The notes below the pieces were generated by a model, which saw only the letters and a program-made list of their open reading frames with translations, did no database searches and was not told the DNA's origin. Of a stretch of 64,000 nt of DNA, positions 62,561 through 64,000 are shown piece by piece. Position numbers and translations under genes: made by a program. The DNA is from Nansenia antarctica (Eukaryota; Chordata; Actinopteri; Argentiniformes; Microstomatidae). The DNA lies in contig OZ022351.1 in the NCBI GenBank assembly GCA_963989245.1, positions 21,209,616 to 21,273,615 of the forward strand. Reading direction: 5' to 3'. Each line of letters opens with the position of its first letter. The stretch's first letter is position 1.

Positions 62561-63228
62561 TTTTGTTCTTTGTCAATTCAAGCAATGAACTCTACTCACT
62601 TCAAGTTGATTATTAACACCTGAACAAAGGTTTATTCTAATCTTAGGCAATGAGTTTATTACAGTGTGTTTGGAATCTCTTCTGATTCAGCATTACTGTC
62701 CCTCTGGGAGATAACGCTAGTCTCAGCCAGGTTAATGGTTAATAAAACATTGCAACTTGCTGAGTGCATTTGTTACATGCAGTACAAGAAATCCACATTA
62801 TACTCTTCTCTCAACCCCCAACGCAACTTTGTTCACAAACCATGGGCTATGTTGCCAATTCCCACCTCAAAGTAGGTAATCTAAAACACTAAATCAATGA
62901 AGGAATCAACCATGGTCAGCTCTAGACTATTGGCAAACACTGTTTCAGTCAGACTGTCTGAGGATCTTTTGATGTTGACTGCTGTTCCTGCATCTCTTCT
63001 AGAGGGCGCTTATGAACCATAGATTCAGAGCTATGCCACTGTGCATGGCAACCCTAACCCAGTGCAAATTTCCTATCTGAAAAGGATTTTCATATCGCAA
63101 CTCTACTCTACAGACGTGAATTGCTAGGAATGAGGTAAGAATCTCTAGTATTAATTTATTTACTTCACTTTGAGTTGTTACGGTCCATGACACTATAATA
63201 ATGATTGTAACACACACATACTGTATAT
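62561..63228. other. Non-coding stretch
   Basis: I see no supported gene or delimited repeat here. Confidence 0.45.
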
Positions 63229-63297
<69 letters not shown>

Positions 63298-63300
63298 TGT
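63229..63300. repeat. (GT)n microsatellite
   Basis: About 30 GT units. Confidence 0.95.
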
Positions 63301-63924
63301 GTACAGTGTATCAATACATTAAACAGGCTTTTGAATGAATCATGAATTTAATCTTTCCTTGTTCATTTTAACTTCATGGATCAAAAACATATTGGCTTAT
63401 TTGTGAGAAAGATGATTTTCTGTTCCTCAACACCCTTATGCTGGTAGCTTCATAACTGTGTACATTTATCTTATCATGTGACTAGATTATTAGTGCTACT
63501 GTTGGCTCTAACCACAGGTCTGGAATCAGAGTTCCCTGCCCTGAATCCGAACTGTACCCATAAGGGGAATGAGAAATATCTGACCTTGTATCAGTGGTTA
63601 TCAGTAATGTCTACCTACAGTCATGTACCACAATATATCTTGTTAAATGCAATGCTGACCTTTACAACAGCTGGGACCTCATCAGGAAGCTGCAACATAG
63701 GAAGGTTTCAGATAGAAATACAGTACATTTTGTAGAACAAGTGTGAATATCTGTGATAGGGAGTGTTGTTAGCTGCTCTATAAATTACACGTCTATCTGC
63801 AATGCTGTGGATGTTTAATAATTGAAAGGCAGCTCTGCTGATGTGCCTTTTTAATTAATTTAATGGTTTTCCAATGTCTTGTACTACTTCTACTAGTACT
63901 ACTACTACAACTACTACCACCATC

Positions 63925-64000
63925 ATGGAACGAAGCATCCTGATAGCCTGTTTGCTGAATTTCCTCATCAATTTTGCAGGTTGTACAATGTCAAACTATT
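63925..64000 (+). CDS. Possible signal-peptide exon at the window edge
   Basis: ATGG in fair context opens MERSILIACLLNFLINFAG, a short basic start followed by a hydrophobic core, with a donor-like GCAG|GTTGTA directly after. It may be the first exon of another secreted or membrane gene running off the window. Weak evidence. Confidence 0.3.
   Translation, partial: MERSILIACLLNFLINFAGCTMSNY

Noticed and set aside
63478..63735. 85-aa open frame with a hydrophobic start (LLVLLLALTTGLES)
   Set aside because: It would need a GTG start, an ATG just upstream is followed directly by a stop, and no domain is recognised.

Overview
The window reads as a ray-finned (teleost) fish nuclear contig. The evidence is spliced vertebrate innate-immunity exons (a C1q-domain gene and three B30.2/SPRY terminal exons), LINE tails of L2/CR1 type, Tc1 and hAT elements, and intact BEL/Pao, Ty3/gypsy and DIRS retroelements together in 64 kb. 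More than half of the window is transposable element. There is no rRNA gene, CRISPR array or operon-like arrangement.

Layout. (1) 1-12464: the 3' part of a plus-strand B30.2 gene (exons at 138, 10874, 11194, 11325 and 11905). Its long intron holds a minus-strand Ty3/gypsy element with an intact 1844-aa Gag-Pol, a 475-bp miniature LTR element whose LTRs carry a tRNA-like Pol III promoter, and a 1-kb non-autonomous hAT element. (2) 12465-18650: LINE tails, MITEs, microsatellites and a broken ENDOD1-like nuclease exon. (3) 18653-27154: a complete BEL/Pao element with 1157-bp LTRs, a GATGT target duplication and a 2040-aa polyprotein. (4) 27758-32699: a second BEL/Pao-like element with 503-bp LTRs and a CAGGG duplication, whose RT/RNase H/integrase region is lost and replaced by simple sequence. 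(5) 33817-48163: a three-exon C1q-domain gene encoding 224 aa. Intron 1 holds a BED-finger hAT derivative. Intron 2 holds a TTF-finger hAT derivative into which a degenerate DIRS tyrosine-recombinase retroelement has inserted. (6) 50347-58112, minus strand: a gene with a transmembrane exon, Pro/Thr-rich cytoplasmic exons and two B30.2 exons; parts are duplicated, and one duplicate carries a MITE. (7) 58113-64000: segmental duplicate, LINE, Tc1 and unclassified transposon debris, and a possible signal-peptide exon at the right edge.

How it fits together. The host genes look like an innate-immune neighbourhood: a secreted C1q-like protein between two B30.2 loci. Every intron I could phase in the two B30.2 loci and the C1q gene is phase 1, which lets exons be duplicated or shuffled without frame change. 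Most transposons were delimited by matching their ends and finding exact target duplications, so those boundaries are directly visible in the sequence. The most unusual object is the miniature LTR element at 8402-8876 and its chimera with the neighbouring gypsy element, which shares its primer-binding site.
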